Part shown: piece after piece, positions 45,401 through 53,143 of the stretch
Position numbering within the stretch: position 1 is the first letter of the stretch
How the letters are laid out: each line of letters opens with the position of its first letter
DNA from: Luteolibacter pohnpeiensis
GTDB lineage: Bacteria > Verrucomicrobiota > Verrucomicrobiia > Verrucomicrobiales > Akkermansiaceae
Assembly (NCBI RefSeq): GCF_016595435.1
Contig: NZ_JAENIJ010000010.1
Coordinates: 1-64,000, forward strand
Direction: 5' to 3'
Length of the DNA stretch: 64,000 bases
The notes under the pieces: generated by a model
Database searches by the model: none
Told to the model about the DNA's origin: nothing
What the model saw: the letters and a program-made list of their open reading frames with translations, nothing else
Program-made: the position numbers and the translations under genes

Positions 45401-48400
45401 ACAAGCCAATGATCGACGGCCAACGGTTTGGCGAGCCAATGTCGTCAGGGTTTGACCAGGGCCAACCTCCAGAAAGATTTTGCCGTCACTAGGTTCCGCA
45501 GCAGCTTGCAGTGCGCCGCGGAAGCCCACCGTTTTTCTCAAGTGCCCCGCCCAGTAGCCCGGATCGCACGCTTCCTCATCGGTTAGAAGCTTGCCAGTGA
45601 CAGTTGATAGAATGGGCAAACTTGGTGCCGACAAGATGATTTTTTCCAGAACCTGACGAAAGCGATCCACCACGGGATCCATCATGCGGCTATGAAATGC
45701 GTGGGACGTGTGCAGCTCCCTTACATTCACACCGTCGGCCTCCAGCTGTTTTGCAAATGCTGAAACCGCAGTGGATTCGCCTGCCACAACGCAAAGCTCC
45801 GGGCCGTTATCAGCGGCAAGATCCAGATCGTCCGGCAAACGCTGCAGAAGTTGATCAGCAGATAGACGGACCGAAAGCATCGAACCAGCGGCTACCTCCC
45901 CCATCAGCCTTCCACGTTCCGCGAGCAAGTGGAGAGCGTCTTCCAAGCTGAAAACCCCAGCCAGGCAGGCAGCGGTGAACTCGCCGACACTGTGCCCGAG
46001 CATCAGAGTCGGTTGCATTCCCCATCGCTGCCATTGCCTGGCCAGAGCGTGTTCAACAACAAAAATCGCCGGCTGTGCGAGCACGGTGTGTTTCAGCCGT
46101 TCTGCGGCTTCCTCACCATCTTTGGAAAACAAGGTTTCACGCAGATCCTCACCCAGTGTGGCTTTCAAAAGTTCCGCGGAACGATCCACATCGGCACGAA
46201 ACTCTGGCTCGGCGGCATAAAGGTCGGCCACCATGCCAGGAAACTGTGCACCCTGCCCTGGGAACATCCATACCAACTCCGGCGAGTTTCCCGGTGCGTC
46301 TGATTTAACCCAACGTCGGGTTTTCAAAGCCTCTGCTGCCGAAGACCAGTCACTGGCGACAACCGCAGCGCGTGATGGCATCACTTTGCGCGACACTGCC
46401 ATGGTTCTAACCGAAGCCGCGAAATCGGCATCGTCCGCCTTTTCAGCATGCTCTGCCAAGCGATCGGCGAGTTGCAATAACGCCTTCTCATTCCGTCCCG
46501 AAAGCACCATGACCCGTTCCGTTTTCGCCGGGGCGGTGATGGGAGCTTTCGCGGGAGCTTGCTCCAGCACCACGTGCACGTTGGTGCCTCCCACACCAAA
46601 TGAACTGACTCCAGCACGTCTTGGAAGTCCACCAGCCGGAGTCCAGCTACGACGTTCATCGTTGATGAAAAACGGTGTATTTGCGAAATCAATTCTCGGA
46701 TTGGCGCGATTGAAATGCATCAACGCAGGCAGCTCGCCGTGTTCGAGCGAAAGGACCGTTTTGATCAAACCACAAACACCAGCCGCTGTATCGAGATGGC
46801 CCAGATTGGACTTCAAGGAACCCAACGCGCAGAAGTTGGTTTTCTCCGTCGCCTGGCGGAATGCCGCAGTTAAGCCCGCCACCTCGATCGGATCGCCCAA
46901 CGGAGTCGCGGTGCCGTGGGCTTCGACATAAGTGATCGTTGCCGGGTCGATTCCCGCATCCAGGTGCGCGCGGTGGATTGCATCCGATTGGCCATCCGCG
47001 CTGGGGGCGGCATAGCTGTGTTTCACGCCACCGTCGTTGTTCATGCCAAAGCCCCGCAGGATGGCATGAATGTGATCACCATCACGTTCGGCATCGGCCA
47101 AACGCTTCAGCAGGACGACACCCGCGCCGTTGCTGAAAACCGTGCCTGAACTTTCTTCATCAAAAGGCCGGCAACGACCATCTTTCGATAGCATGCCACC
47201 TTCCTCATGATGATAGCCGCGTTTCTGAGGAACTGTCACCGTAACACCTCCCGCCAATGCCATGTCGCACTGGCCACTGCGAATCGCCATCACTGCGTGG
47301 GCGACCGCTACCAGCGAGCTGGAGCAAGCGGTTTGCACCGATAGGCTGGGCCCCTTCAGGTTCAACTTGAAGGCGACACGGGTAGCCAGGTGATCCTTGT
47401 CGTTGCCGAATTCGACTTGCAGGGCACCAACCTGAACCTCTTCCAGATGTCTGCGGCGGGCGGCATCATCAGAGAGAATATGGTGTGGCGCGTAAGTGTC
47501 ATAATAACATCCGGCATAGACGCCAATCCGGTTTCCGGAAGCTTCCGCATCATCCGGCACATAGCCACCGCGCTCCAGCGCTTCCCAGCAAATTTCGAGA
47601 AATACCCGATGTTGCGGATCGATCATTTCCGCTTCACGCGGCACGATGCCGAAAAGTCCACCATCGAGACCTTCGTAGACCTCGGGGTCTAACAAACCAC
47701 GCGCGCAGACAAAATTCGGATCCCCCTCGCCTCCGGGCACTTCCAGTTCCGATCGGTCAAACTGGGTGATGGATTCCACTCCATGTAGCAAGTTATGCCA
47801 TAACTCTTCAGGCGATGATGCCCCAGGAAGTCGAACCCCCATGCCAATGATCGCGATGGCGTCATGGCCGTGAGACTTGGACTCGGGTGTTTCCAAAGTA
47901 GGGGCTTTACCATCTAACAGTTGCGCCTGGGTCGCTATCGTCGGGGCTTCAAAAAGCGAAACCAGTTCGATGCGTCGGCCGAATTTCCGCTGCAATTGAG
48001 CATGAACCCTGACCAAATCCAGTGAGCTGCCACCGAGATCCACAAATCGGTCATTGCTTCCAACCGAGTCCATTCCGAGGACACTGCACCAGATCGCTGC
48101 AATCGCTTCCTGGGTGTCACCAAGCGGTCTAACAAACGCTTCACCGAGTTCCGGTCTTGATTTCACCGGACCAGTCGCCCATCCCAAAATAGCGGCAGCA
48201 GATTGAAGCTCTGACGCGCATTTGGCCGCCAAGAGTGGATCAACCACGGGATTGACCTGATCAAGTGAAGTCGCTTCAGAAGCTGGCTTTTCCGAAGAAA
48301 TCAGCGAGCATTCGGCAGCTGCTTGAGTCGAAACCACGCGCAAGCCGTTTTCCCAATTGGCGGAAGCTAGACTCTCCAAAAAATCGCGGCACGGTTGATT

Positions 48401-49879
48401 GCGGCCGCTATCTGAAAAGCTGATCGCGAGTTCATTGAGTCCCAAGGAAGCTGCAACTCCAGCGAGATGTCGCAGCATTCGCTGTTCGACGCCTTTACCC
48501 AATGCCCGACAACTCAACAAAAATGTCTCAACCCACCATCTGCCACCGTCTTCGCGGGACATCATCAAGCCAACGACTCCATAATCTCCGAAACGGTCGC
48601 GAACACTTACCAATTCAGCCAGCATGCCTCGGCTTGCAGACATTATTTCAGCCAGGTCCCGCGGATTTGGAGTCGCGTTGAATTGATTGGTCCGTTGCGT
48701 CAGCTGACTCGCGCGCTCCAAATTGGTCTCATCCAGCGGAAGAATATCCAGCTCCAGATTGAGCCCCTGAATGAATTCTTCGTAGCTGGAGGTTTGTTGG
48801 CGCATCTCGATACGCCGTGCTTCCTGATGATAAAAATCCGCCCGCTTTGCATCTTCCACCGAACTTTGGTTTCGATCCAGAATCCACAAATGGTCGAGCA
48901 TCGTCACCAACTTCGCGGAATCATCGGGCACCAGAATCGGCAAGACTGCAGGTGCGTTTGCTGCCACTTCCGCAATCTCTGCAGGATTGTCGTCCAGAAA
49001 TAGAAATCCATCGAGCCCAAGCCCCAAGCGATGAGCCAATTGCTTCAAGTTAGAGGATTTCGGCTCCCAGTTGATCGCGGCATCCACAAAAGCATCGCGC
49101 TTCAAGACCATCGCGGGGTTTTCACGAAAAACCGCCTCCACATCTTCCGCACGGTTCTTGGAAACGAGGCAAAGGAGGTATCCTTCATCGCGGCGTGCTT
49201 GCAAAAATCTCTGAAACTCCTGCCGATTTGAATCGATCTCAACTCCAAGCGGTCCGACCTCGCCACAAACGCCACTCCAGAGTGTGTGATCACAATCAAC
49301 CGCAATGACCTTGCATGGTTTTCTCCACGAAATCACCAATCGCCGAACCAGAAATGTCGCCATCGCCGCGAACATTTCATCCGTGTAAGGAATCTTTGCC
49401 GTTTCGTCAGAGTCGGAATCAAACCGGGACTCGACCGGATAAAGCCGGGCAAGCATTTCCGGATCAAGCACCTCCACAGCTTTCACCAATTTCAGTTCAG
49501 CTGTTAGATCAGCGATGAAATCCGCATCGTCGTCTTCTTTATCAGGCGAGGGACAAGGCAGCACCAAGGTCCGGATGCCATCGCGTGAAGTTGACTCTTC
49601 GAGCGCCGCAACCAATTCACGGACGACGGAACGTGTGCGCTCCGGGCGATCGCAGCCCAGGTCCGCTTTGCGAATGAGGATCACATTAACCCCACCCGCG
49701 TTTGTCGAAAGCGAGCTCGCGGGATCGAGCAACTGCTGAAAAACCTGGTTAAAGGGAGCGAAGGAGATTTTGCAAGGATAACCCAGCTCCTTCAACCACG
49801 TCTCCATCACGGGCTTTAGCGGCTCGGCGGTAAACGTCGCTGCGAGGTGGATTTGGGGGGATCGGGATACAGAAGACAT
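39449..49879 (-). CDS. single-protein hybrid PKS-NRPS with FkbH loading and aminotransferase domains
   Basis: 3476 residues. Order: FkbH/HAD-IIIC (about 1-530; catalytic VDCDHTLWSGVCGE near 195, LTQRTNQFNATPNP near 400); ACP1 (serine in LGGSSLDLV, about 620); KS (from about 670; TACSSSLVAV near 850, EAHGTATPLGDP, KSNLGHLDTA); AT (FPGQGAQFPGM; GHSVGEF near 1298; HAFH, malonyl-type); ACP2 (LGFDSLLLTQ, about 1617); class III aminotransferase (about 1720-2130; PLP lysine in TYGKVFGGGALP); condensation (HHIACDGWSF near 2315); adenylation (LFTSGSTGIPKGA near 2773; specificity residues read DAFWLGGTFK, valine-like); PCP (AGGNSLMAL, about 3152); thioesterase (GYSYGG near 3293, GGHLTMF at the end). 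No KR, DH, ER or epimerase. Expected logic: glyceryl starter, one malonyl extension, beta-transamination, one valine, release. No PPTase, MbtH or dedicated exporter adjoins. Confidence 0.93.
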   Translation of the reverse strand: MSSVSRSPQIHLAATFTAEPLKPVMETWLKELGYPCKISFAPFNQVFQQLLDPASSLSTNAGGVNVILIRKADLGCDRPERTRSVVRELVAALEESTSRDGIRTLVLPCPSPDKEDDDADFIADLTAELKLVKAVEVLDPEMLARLYPVESRFDSDSDETAKIPYTDEMFAAMATFLVRRLVISWRKPCKVIAVDCDHTLWSGVCGEVGPLGVEIDSNRQEFQRFLQARRDEGYLLCLVSKNRAEDVEAVFRENPAMVLKRDAFVDAAINWEPKSSNLKQLAHRLGLGLDGFLFLDDNPAEIAEVAANAPAVLPILVPDDSAKLVTMLDHLWILDRNQSSVEDAKRADFYHQEARRIEMRQQTSSYEEFIQGLNLELDILPLDETNLERASQLTQRTNQFNATPNPRDLAEIMSASRGMLAELVSVRDRFGDYGVVGLMMSREDGGRWWVETFLLSCRALGKGVEQRMLRHLAGVAASLGLNELAISFSDSGRNQPCRDFLESLASANWENGLRVVSTQAAAECSLISSEKPASEATSLDQVNPVVDPLLAAKCASELQSAAAILGWATGPVKSRPELGEAFVRPLGDTQEAIAAIWCSVLGMDSVGSNDRFVDLGGSSLDLVRVHAQLQRKFGRRIELVSLFEAPTIATQAQLLDGKAPTLETPESKSHGHDAIAIIGMGVRLPGASSPEELWHNLLHGVESITQFDRSELEVPGGEGDPNFVCARGLLDPEVYEGLDGGLFGIVPREAEMIDPQHRVFLEICWEALERGGYVPDDAEASGNRIGVYAGCYYDTYAPHHILSDDAARRRHLEEVQVGALQVEFGNDKDHLATRVAFKLNLKGPSLSVQTACSSSLVAVAHAVMAIRSGQCDMALAGGVTVTVPQKRGYHHEEGGMLSKDGRCRPFDEESSGTVFSNGAGVVLLKRLADAERDGDHIHAILRGFGMNNDGGVKHSYAAPSADGQSDAIHRAHLDAGIDPATITYVEAHGTATPLGDPIEVAGLTAAFRQATEKTNFCALGSLKSNLGHLDTAAGVCGLIKTVLSLEHGELPALMHFNRANPRIDFANTPFFINDERRSWTPAGGLPRRAGVSSFGVGGTNVHVVLEQAPAKAPITAPAKTERVMVLSGRNEKALLQLADRLAEHAEKADDADFAASVRTMAVSRKVMPSRAAVVASDWSSAAEALKTRRWVKSDAPGNSPELVWMFPGQGAQFPGMVADLYAAEPEFRADVDRSAELLKATLGEDLRETLFSKDGEEAAERLKHTVLAQPAIFVVEHALARQWQRWGMQPTLMLGHSVGEFTAACLAGVFSLEDALHLLAERGRLMGEVAAGSMLSVRLSADQLLQRLPDDLDLAADNGPELCVVAGESTAVSAFAKQLEADGVNVRELHTSHAFHSRMMDPVVDRFRQVLEKIILSAPSLPILSTVTGKLLTDEEACDPGYWAGHLRKTVGFRGALQAAAEPSDGKIFLEVGPGQTLTTLARQTVGRRSLACLASCEHPAKGEPDRLRMLQTLGELWCRGVAVDWLAVHHDIPAHRVPLPTYPFQRKRHWLPCRILDQPIVLSPQDVAVSQIEPTDGTTVEEVSSTAQPAGLLDQAREVLEDLSGIPAEEMAAEASFLELGFDSLLLTQAARELQKAFGIAISFRDLMQNFPTLGSLAAHLEANVTQSDKEAVKPAAPTAKVVEVQASDEPEVESGVSGPRTRIDRVSTQNDLTEKQQSHLDALTKRYNAKTAKSKELTQQYRPWHADPRTVNGFNRLWKEMVYQVVANRMKGSKMWDVDGNEYIDMVNGFGPNFLGHSPDYVTEAIQAQLATGLEIGPQCEAAMETSKLFCEATGNERVCFLNTGSEAVQAAMRISRTVTGRDKILVFDKDYHGNFDPVLVRSVGKGARRRTLPLAPGIPDAAVGDVIVVPWGKPEALEMIREVAHELAAVLVEPVQSRQPELIPIDFVHEVKKISEEHGFLLVFDEVITGLRQGLGGAQELYGIRADLATYGKVFGGGALPIGVIGGKAKYMDTFDGGFWQYGDDSFPEKEVTFFAGTFVRLPLAMAACRAVLKYLMTQGPEYWDRIRQRADRLAKTVDRLFRDQGIEIRMVNFGSQMYLRIGDHVKHGNLVYYHLREKGIFAMEGLPFYLTAEHTDADVDRVIEAFRETIAELQEGEFFAKPPSIEFSADRVGARGPFPMTEPMSEIWLASLMGNEANLAFNEMLQLRLQGPANRAAIELSIQDLVDRHDALRMRLPDPHSEAFVIDPAQTASVIFENLTGVTDQAEAVRKIGESQRETPFDLAHGPLFRVVIIQLSDLEWVLQFAAHHIACDGWSFEVLVQEFQECYQARVAGKRPILKGAPSVVDRALRHAGRAVDSTDLTWWEQYFASGVSELDLPLDHDFGLVPDYASATCEVTFDGQVLKKLRKLAATCGATLNSTMLAGFQAFLHQLSGQDEFVMTFPVAGQMQDGDERLVGHCVNFLPLLAKVDGRSTFKELTSHASAQQMDAIEHGSLTYGQLLRALKVDRDGGRRPLMEYIFNFEPSGDLGAFAGLETKVETVAARYSNSTIFLNIMQLPDGLLLSSTYNRLRLDESTMLDWLNRYCELLLKIAEEPNIRLSNFTEKIENTSIATEDWSTTELPEISGSISDRFRNVCAEHSERTALSWKQGNWSYTELAAKVSSIASALARSGVTAGDCVGIDLPRSPELIASVLAVLEAGGCYVPVDSKYPDARKKQIFEEATVKVVISDASLDDDRVYINPNHLPDESFALVARGPEDPAYVLFTSGSTGIPKGAVIPHQGVLRLVGAANYCDLGPDEILLQGSTIAFDAATFEIFGALLNGGRLVLGEPESSLADLAATVKHAGVTTLWLTAGLFELMVEEHLDELRNVRQLLAGGDVISPSHANLVLGELPNLRLINGYGPTENTTFTTCHTIRKEDVASGTIPIGKPIAGTSVYILDQHGRPCAIGKTGELCCGGSGLALGYLNQPKLSDEVFVMNPLPGHDGERMYRTGDLCRWRKDGTVEFMGRKDDQVKIRGYRIEIREIERVLLDHPRIRQCKVAVDGDGSSGKRLLAWFVGDGAELGVSDLKAWIGERLPSYMEPDRFLAVDRMPVNANGKIDVKLLPRPKQRDASVHQMPEGAVEIRLGELWEELLGIEEIARDDDFFEAGGNSLMALRMFSRIRRDLGVSLPLSTLLKARTIRLLSTLIEAGAHPDEIPSTPALADHLVEVQGNGELPPIFAIHGGDGGILFYRELANRLPDDRPFYAIESPDLGSSEVIELESIEQTAAKYIELIRATRPNGPYLLAGYSYGGVMAYEMARQLSDAGENVPFLALFDTVNPAVEVREYSFKERVSVYWQSQGDQPLLERIKTLAGRFRDGIETNRRVKSEQTAAVAAEPASAHTELRAIQLREAHYNVMRRYRPTSYAGKLTLFRASSVNDKFEVPEDYGWSSLVNSMDVVDVPGGHLTMFAAGNAEPLAQEFKKRVIS

Positions 49880-49960
49880 GAGGCTGATAGGTGGGAAAGA
49901 AGCCTGTTAGCAGCAGTCGTGCTACGCGAACCGTAGTCCCAATCTACCAGTTAACAAGGC

Positions 49961-49991
49961 CTTATAGTCAATCCAATCAATCGTTTTACAA
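49961..49991 (-). promoter_or_regulatory. candidate promoter of the PKS-NRPS gene
   Basis: On the minus strand TTGTAA (49986-49991) and TATAAG (49961-49966) are separated by 19 bases, about 80 bases upstream of the start codon. The spacer is longer than optimal, so the call is tentative. Confidence 0.3.
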
Positions 49992-50049
49992 TTCGTTGTG
50001 ACTGATTAACAATAACTTAGAATACCCTACTACCAACACACACGTGATC

Positions 50050-50074
50050 CCGTAGGTGAAAATTTTACCTACGG
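50050..50074. promoter_or_regulatory. perfect inverted repeat between PKS-NRPS and ogt
   Basis: CCGTAGGT, spacer GAAAATTTT, ACCTACGG. It lies 14 bases past the ogt stop codon and 171 bases upstream of the PKS-NRPS start. There is no T tract on either strand, so an operator or a processed 3' hairpin is as likely as a terminator. Confidence 0.45.
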
Positions 50075-50088
50075 ATTCGAAATCGTCG

Positions 50089-50625
50089 TTACAGAATGCT
50101 CCACGGGTTGCCGATTCCCAATTCTCCTTGAATCGGCCCTCTTGCCCCTTGTTCCAGCCTGAGAAGCCATGCTTTTGCGGTCAATCCGCCTGCGAAGCCG
50201 GTGAGATGTCCACTCGATCCGATCACCCGATGGCATGGAACCACGATCGAAATGGGATTTCGGCCGTTCGCAGCACCAACCGCACGAACTGACTTCGGAT
50301 TTCCGATCTGGCTGGCAATTTCGGCATAAGTGCGCGACTCGCCGAACGGAATGGTCCGCAAGGCGGCCCAGACCGCGAGCTGGAATTCGGTGCCCACAGG
50401 ATCCAGCTCAAGGGCAAACTCGATGCGTTCCCCTGCAAAGTATTCGCTAAGCTGCCGTTCGGTTTGGTCGAGATGCTCATCATGTTCGACGGCTTGCATC
50501 GTTCTCAAAAGAACACGCCCCGGTTTGTCATTTTCCCAAAGTATCGCACGAAGTCCCCTTTCACCGGCCACCAGTTTCAGGCGCCCGAGCGGAGAGTTCA
50601 TTTCTCGGAAAACGAATCGTTGCAT
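50089..50625 (-). CDS. ogt: methylated-DNA--protein-cysteine methyltransferase
   Basis: About 178 residues from the ATG at 50623-50625 (MQRFVFREMNSPLG), which gives the usual Ogt length. The open frame extends to 50835 but the added 70 residues match nothing in the family. The active-site motif SIVVPCHRVIG carries the acceptor cysteine. It is preceded by the helix-turn-helix region FQLAVWAALRTIPFGESRTY and AVGAANGRNP and followed by GFAGGLTAKAWLLRLE. It removes O6-alkyl groups from guanine in a suicide reaction. It is divergent from the sulfatase gene and unrelated in function to the adjacent PKS-NRPS unless the product alkylates DNA, for which there is no evidence. Confidence 0.92.
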   Translation of the reverse strand: MQRFVFREMNSPLGRLKLVAGERGLRAILWENDKPGRVLLRTMQAVEHDEHLDQTERQLSEYFAGERIEFALELDPVGTEFQLAVWAALRTIPFGESRTYAEIASQIGNPKSVRAVGAANGRNPISIVVPCHRVIGSSGHLTGFAGGLTAKAWLLRLEQGARGPIQGELGIGNPWSIL

Positions 50626-50838
50626 CGACTGCCTGACAAACAACGCGATCCGGCATCGATCTTCAATTTCAATCATGACGATACTTCCAGGGTGCTTGCT
50701 ACGTATGGATGCCCTGTCTTTGATTTCCTCACGAAGTGGTTGAATCAGGAACAGTTGCGAATCCCGACACACTAACTTTTCGACCAGCGCGTCTTCCTTC
50801 TTGCCAAAATTTACCCCATTACGCTCCAGAACCACCTG

Positions 50839-52446
50839 ATGATGAGAACCCTACTTCTTTTGCCATTCCTCGTTTCGCTGCTACACGCTGCGGAAAAACC
50901 CAACATCGTTCTGATCATGGTGGATGACATGGGTTACTCGGATCTCAACTGCTGGGGCAGTGAACTCGAAACGCCTAACATTGATTCACTGGCAGAAAAC
51001 GGGTTGCGCTTCACCCAGTTTTACAATTCCGCACGTTGCTGCCCCACCCGTGCCAGCCTGATGACCGGTCTCCATCCGCATCAAACCGGAATCGGACACA
51101 TGACGCGGGAAGATGCGCCGGACGCCAAAGATAACATTCCCCCAGCCTATGCCGGAAACATCAACGATTCCTGTGTGACTCTGGCACAGGTCGCCAAATC
51201 CGCAGGCTACGCCACGTTCATGGCAGGAAAATGGCATCTCGCCGGATACAATCAGGAAGATTGGCCGCTGCAACGTGGCTTTGATCGATTTTACGGAACC
51301 ATCGCAGGGGCGGCGCATTACTTTCATCCCGAAGGCTGGCGTAGCGTTTACGACGGCAATCAAAAGGACACAGAGCTCAAGTCCACCACCGACCGGCCTT
51401 ATTACACCACCGATGCATTTGCCGATCACGCCATCCAATACATTGAGGATAACAAGCAAGCCGGAGATAAGCCGTTCTTTCTCTATCTCGCCTTCAATGC
51501 CCCGCATTGGCCACTGCATGCGCCGGATCAAGAACTTGCGAAATACCGCGGAAAATTTGACATGGGCTGGGACAAACTTCGCGAAGAACGATTCAAAAAG
51601 CAGAAAGAATTGGGGTTGATCCCTGCCAACTGGAAACTTTCTCCGCGCGATGCCGCTGTGCCAGCCTGGGATACGTTAACGCCGGAGAAACAAGCAGAAT
51701 GCTCATTACGCATGTCTGCCTATGCCGCGATGATTGATCGGGTTGATCAGAAAATCGGCGACCTCATTGCCGAACTCAAGAAGAACGGCCAGTTCGATAA
51801 CACGCTCATCATGTTTTTATCCGACAATGGTGCTTGCGCGGAGGGACCGCTTCTCGGCGATGGTGACCCGATCGCCGATCGCGCAGCCGGCAAGCCATCC
51901 TTCAATCCGGTTCTTGGCAAAGCCTGGGCAAATGCCTGCGCCACCCCGTATCGGCTTTACAAACATTTCGCCCATGAAGGTGGCGCCAACACGCCATTCA
52001 TCGCCCACTGGCCCGCTCGCATCAAACCAGGGCGCGATTGGTTTCGTGAACCGGCGCAAATCATCGACGTTATGGCAACGGTCGCAGATATCACCGGTGC
52101 TGGCTATCCAAAGGAATTTGCCGGGCACCCCATCCTTCCCATCGATGGAGTTTCTCTAACAGCCGCCTTTGATGGGAAAGCCCTTGATCGCAAAAGTCCA
52201 CTTTTCATCGAACATGAAAACAACGCTTTTGTCCGTGATGGCGACTGGAAACTCGTCGGACGCAACGTCACTCCAGCATCCGGGCTCAAACCGAAAAAGT
52301 GGGAACTCTATCATATCTCGGAAGACGGCACCGAACTGAATAATCTGGCCAAGCAGGAGCCTGATCGGGTGAAGCAAATGTCAGCTGAATGGCAAAAATG
52401 GGCGGACCGTGTGGGTGTCTATCCGAAACCAGCTGCTAAAAAATAA
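50839..52446 (+). CDS. secreted sulfatase (arylsulfatase family)
   Basis: 535 residues with signal peptide MMRTLLLLPFLVSLLHAA. The sulfatase core begins KPNIVLIMVDDMGYSDL (metal-binding aspartates). The modification motif ARCCPTRASLMTG, near residue 67, fits C-x-P-x-R; its first cysteine becomes formylglycine. GKWHLAG follows, and MFLSDNGACAEG lies further on. The C-terminal WKLVGRN and ELYHISEDGTELNNLA fit type I sulfatases of the S1_4-like group. It desulfates external polysaccharide or sterol/aryl sulfates; Verrucomicrobia often carry many such enzymes for marine glycans. It needs a formylglycine-generating enzyme encoded elsewhere. Confidence 0.94.
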   Translation: MMRTLLLLPFLVSLLHAAEKPNIVLIMVDDMGYSDLNCWGSELETPNIDSLAENGLRFTQFYNSARCCPTRASLMTGLHPHQTGIGHMTREDAPDAKDNIPPAYAGNINDSCVTLAQVAKSAGYATFMAGKWHLAGYNQEDWPLQRGFDRFYGTIAGAAHYFHPEGWRSVYDGNQKDTELKSTTDRPYYTTDAFADHAIQYIEDNKQAGDKPFFLYLAFNAPHWPLHAPDQELAKYRGKFDMGWDKLREERFKKQKELGLIPANWKLSPRDAAVPAWDTLTPEKQAECSLRMSAYAAMIDRVDQKIGDLIAELKKNGQFDNTLIMFLSDNGACAEGPLLGDGDPIADRAAGKPSFNPVLGKAWANACATPYRLYKHFAHEGGANTPFIAHWPARIKPGRDWFREPAQIIDVMATVADITGAGYPKEFAGHPILPIDGVSLTAAFDGKALDRKSPLFIEHENNAFVRDGDWKLVGRNVTPASGLKPKKWELYHISEDGTELNNLAKQEPDRVKQMSAEWQKWADRVGVYPKPAAKK

Positions 52447-52456
52447 GTCAGCTGCC

Positions 52457-52999
52457 ATGGCGAAATACATCGCTCTGCTCCGCGGCATCAATGTTGGAGG
52501 CAAGGCCAAGTTGCCGATGAAGGAATTGGTGACGATCTTCAAATCACTCGGCTATCAGCACGTCCAAACCTACATTCAAAGCGGCAACGTTGTTTTCGAG
52601 AGCAGCAGCACCATCGGAACGAAGGAACGGGAAAAAATTCGCCAAGCCATCGGTAGCCAGAAAGGATTTGAACCGGCAATCCTGGCAATCACTGCAAAGC
52701 AATTGCGCGATGTCATCCAGAGGAATCCGTTTCCATCAGAGGGCGGGAAAGATCTCCATGTGTTTTTTCTCGATTCCGCAGCGAAATCCCCGGATTTGGC
52801 AAAAATGCAAGCCATCCAAACAGCGTCCGAACAATTTGAACTGCAGGAGCATGCTTTCTATCTCTTCGCCCCGGATGGCATTGGAAGATCGAAACTCGCA
52901 GCTTCTGTAGAACGATTGCTCGGAGTTTCAGGTACGGCAAGAAACTGGAACACGGTAAAAAAACTCGAATCGATGCTTGATGAAGAATCACCATCATAG
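52457..52999 (+). CDS. DUF1697 family protein
   Basis: About 180 residues from the ATG at 52457; the frame is open further upstream but overlaps the sulfatase. Family hallmarks are the opening MAKYIALLRGINVGGKAKLPM, LVTIFKSLGYQHVQTYIQSGNVVFES, then NPFPSEGGKDLHVFFLD and the ending GTARNWNTVKKLESM. These match DUF1697 (PF08002), a widespread cytoplasmic family of unknown function. It starts 10 bp after the sulfatase stop codon, so it may be co-transcribed by position alone. Confidence 0.88.
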   Translation: MAKYIALLRGINVGGKAKLPMKELVTIFKSLGYQHVQTYIQSGNVVFESSSTIGTKEREKIRQAIGSQKGFEPAILAITAKQLRDVIQRNPFPSEGGKDLHVFFLDSAAKSPDLAKMQAIQTASEQFELQEHAFYLFAPDGIGRSKLAASVERLLGVSGTARNWNTVKKLESMLDEESPS

Positions 53000-53010
53000 G
53001 GGTTCATTAA

Positions 53011-53068
53011 ATGATATCATGCCAGGTAATTTGATGGGGTCGGATCGGGTTTAGTAATTTGCATGCAA
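53011..53068. promoter_or_regulatory. two 10-bp palindromes upstream of the metal-efflux genes
   Basis: ATGATATCAT at 53011-53020 and TTGCATGCAA at 53059-53068 (centre to centre about 48 bp) lie in the gap before the Cys/His-rich protein and RND genes. No regulator gene is adjacent. They are plausible operator sites for a metal-responsive repressor encoded elsewhere. Confidence 0.35.
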
Positions 53069-53143
53069 TTGTAAGAAATAAATCGTGAATCTTTATTCAT
53101 CATTTCCCTTGCAAACCATTCGTTCCTCTGTTGGCTCTGCGGT

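Noticed and set aside
50626..50835. 70-codon N-terminal extension of Ogt
   Set aside because: The family starts at the MQRFVF/MNSPLG region; the extension is unlike any Ogt or Ada domain.
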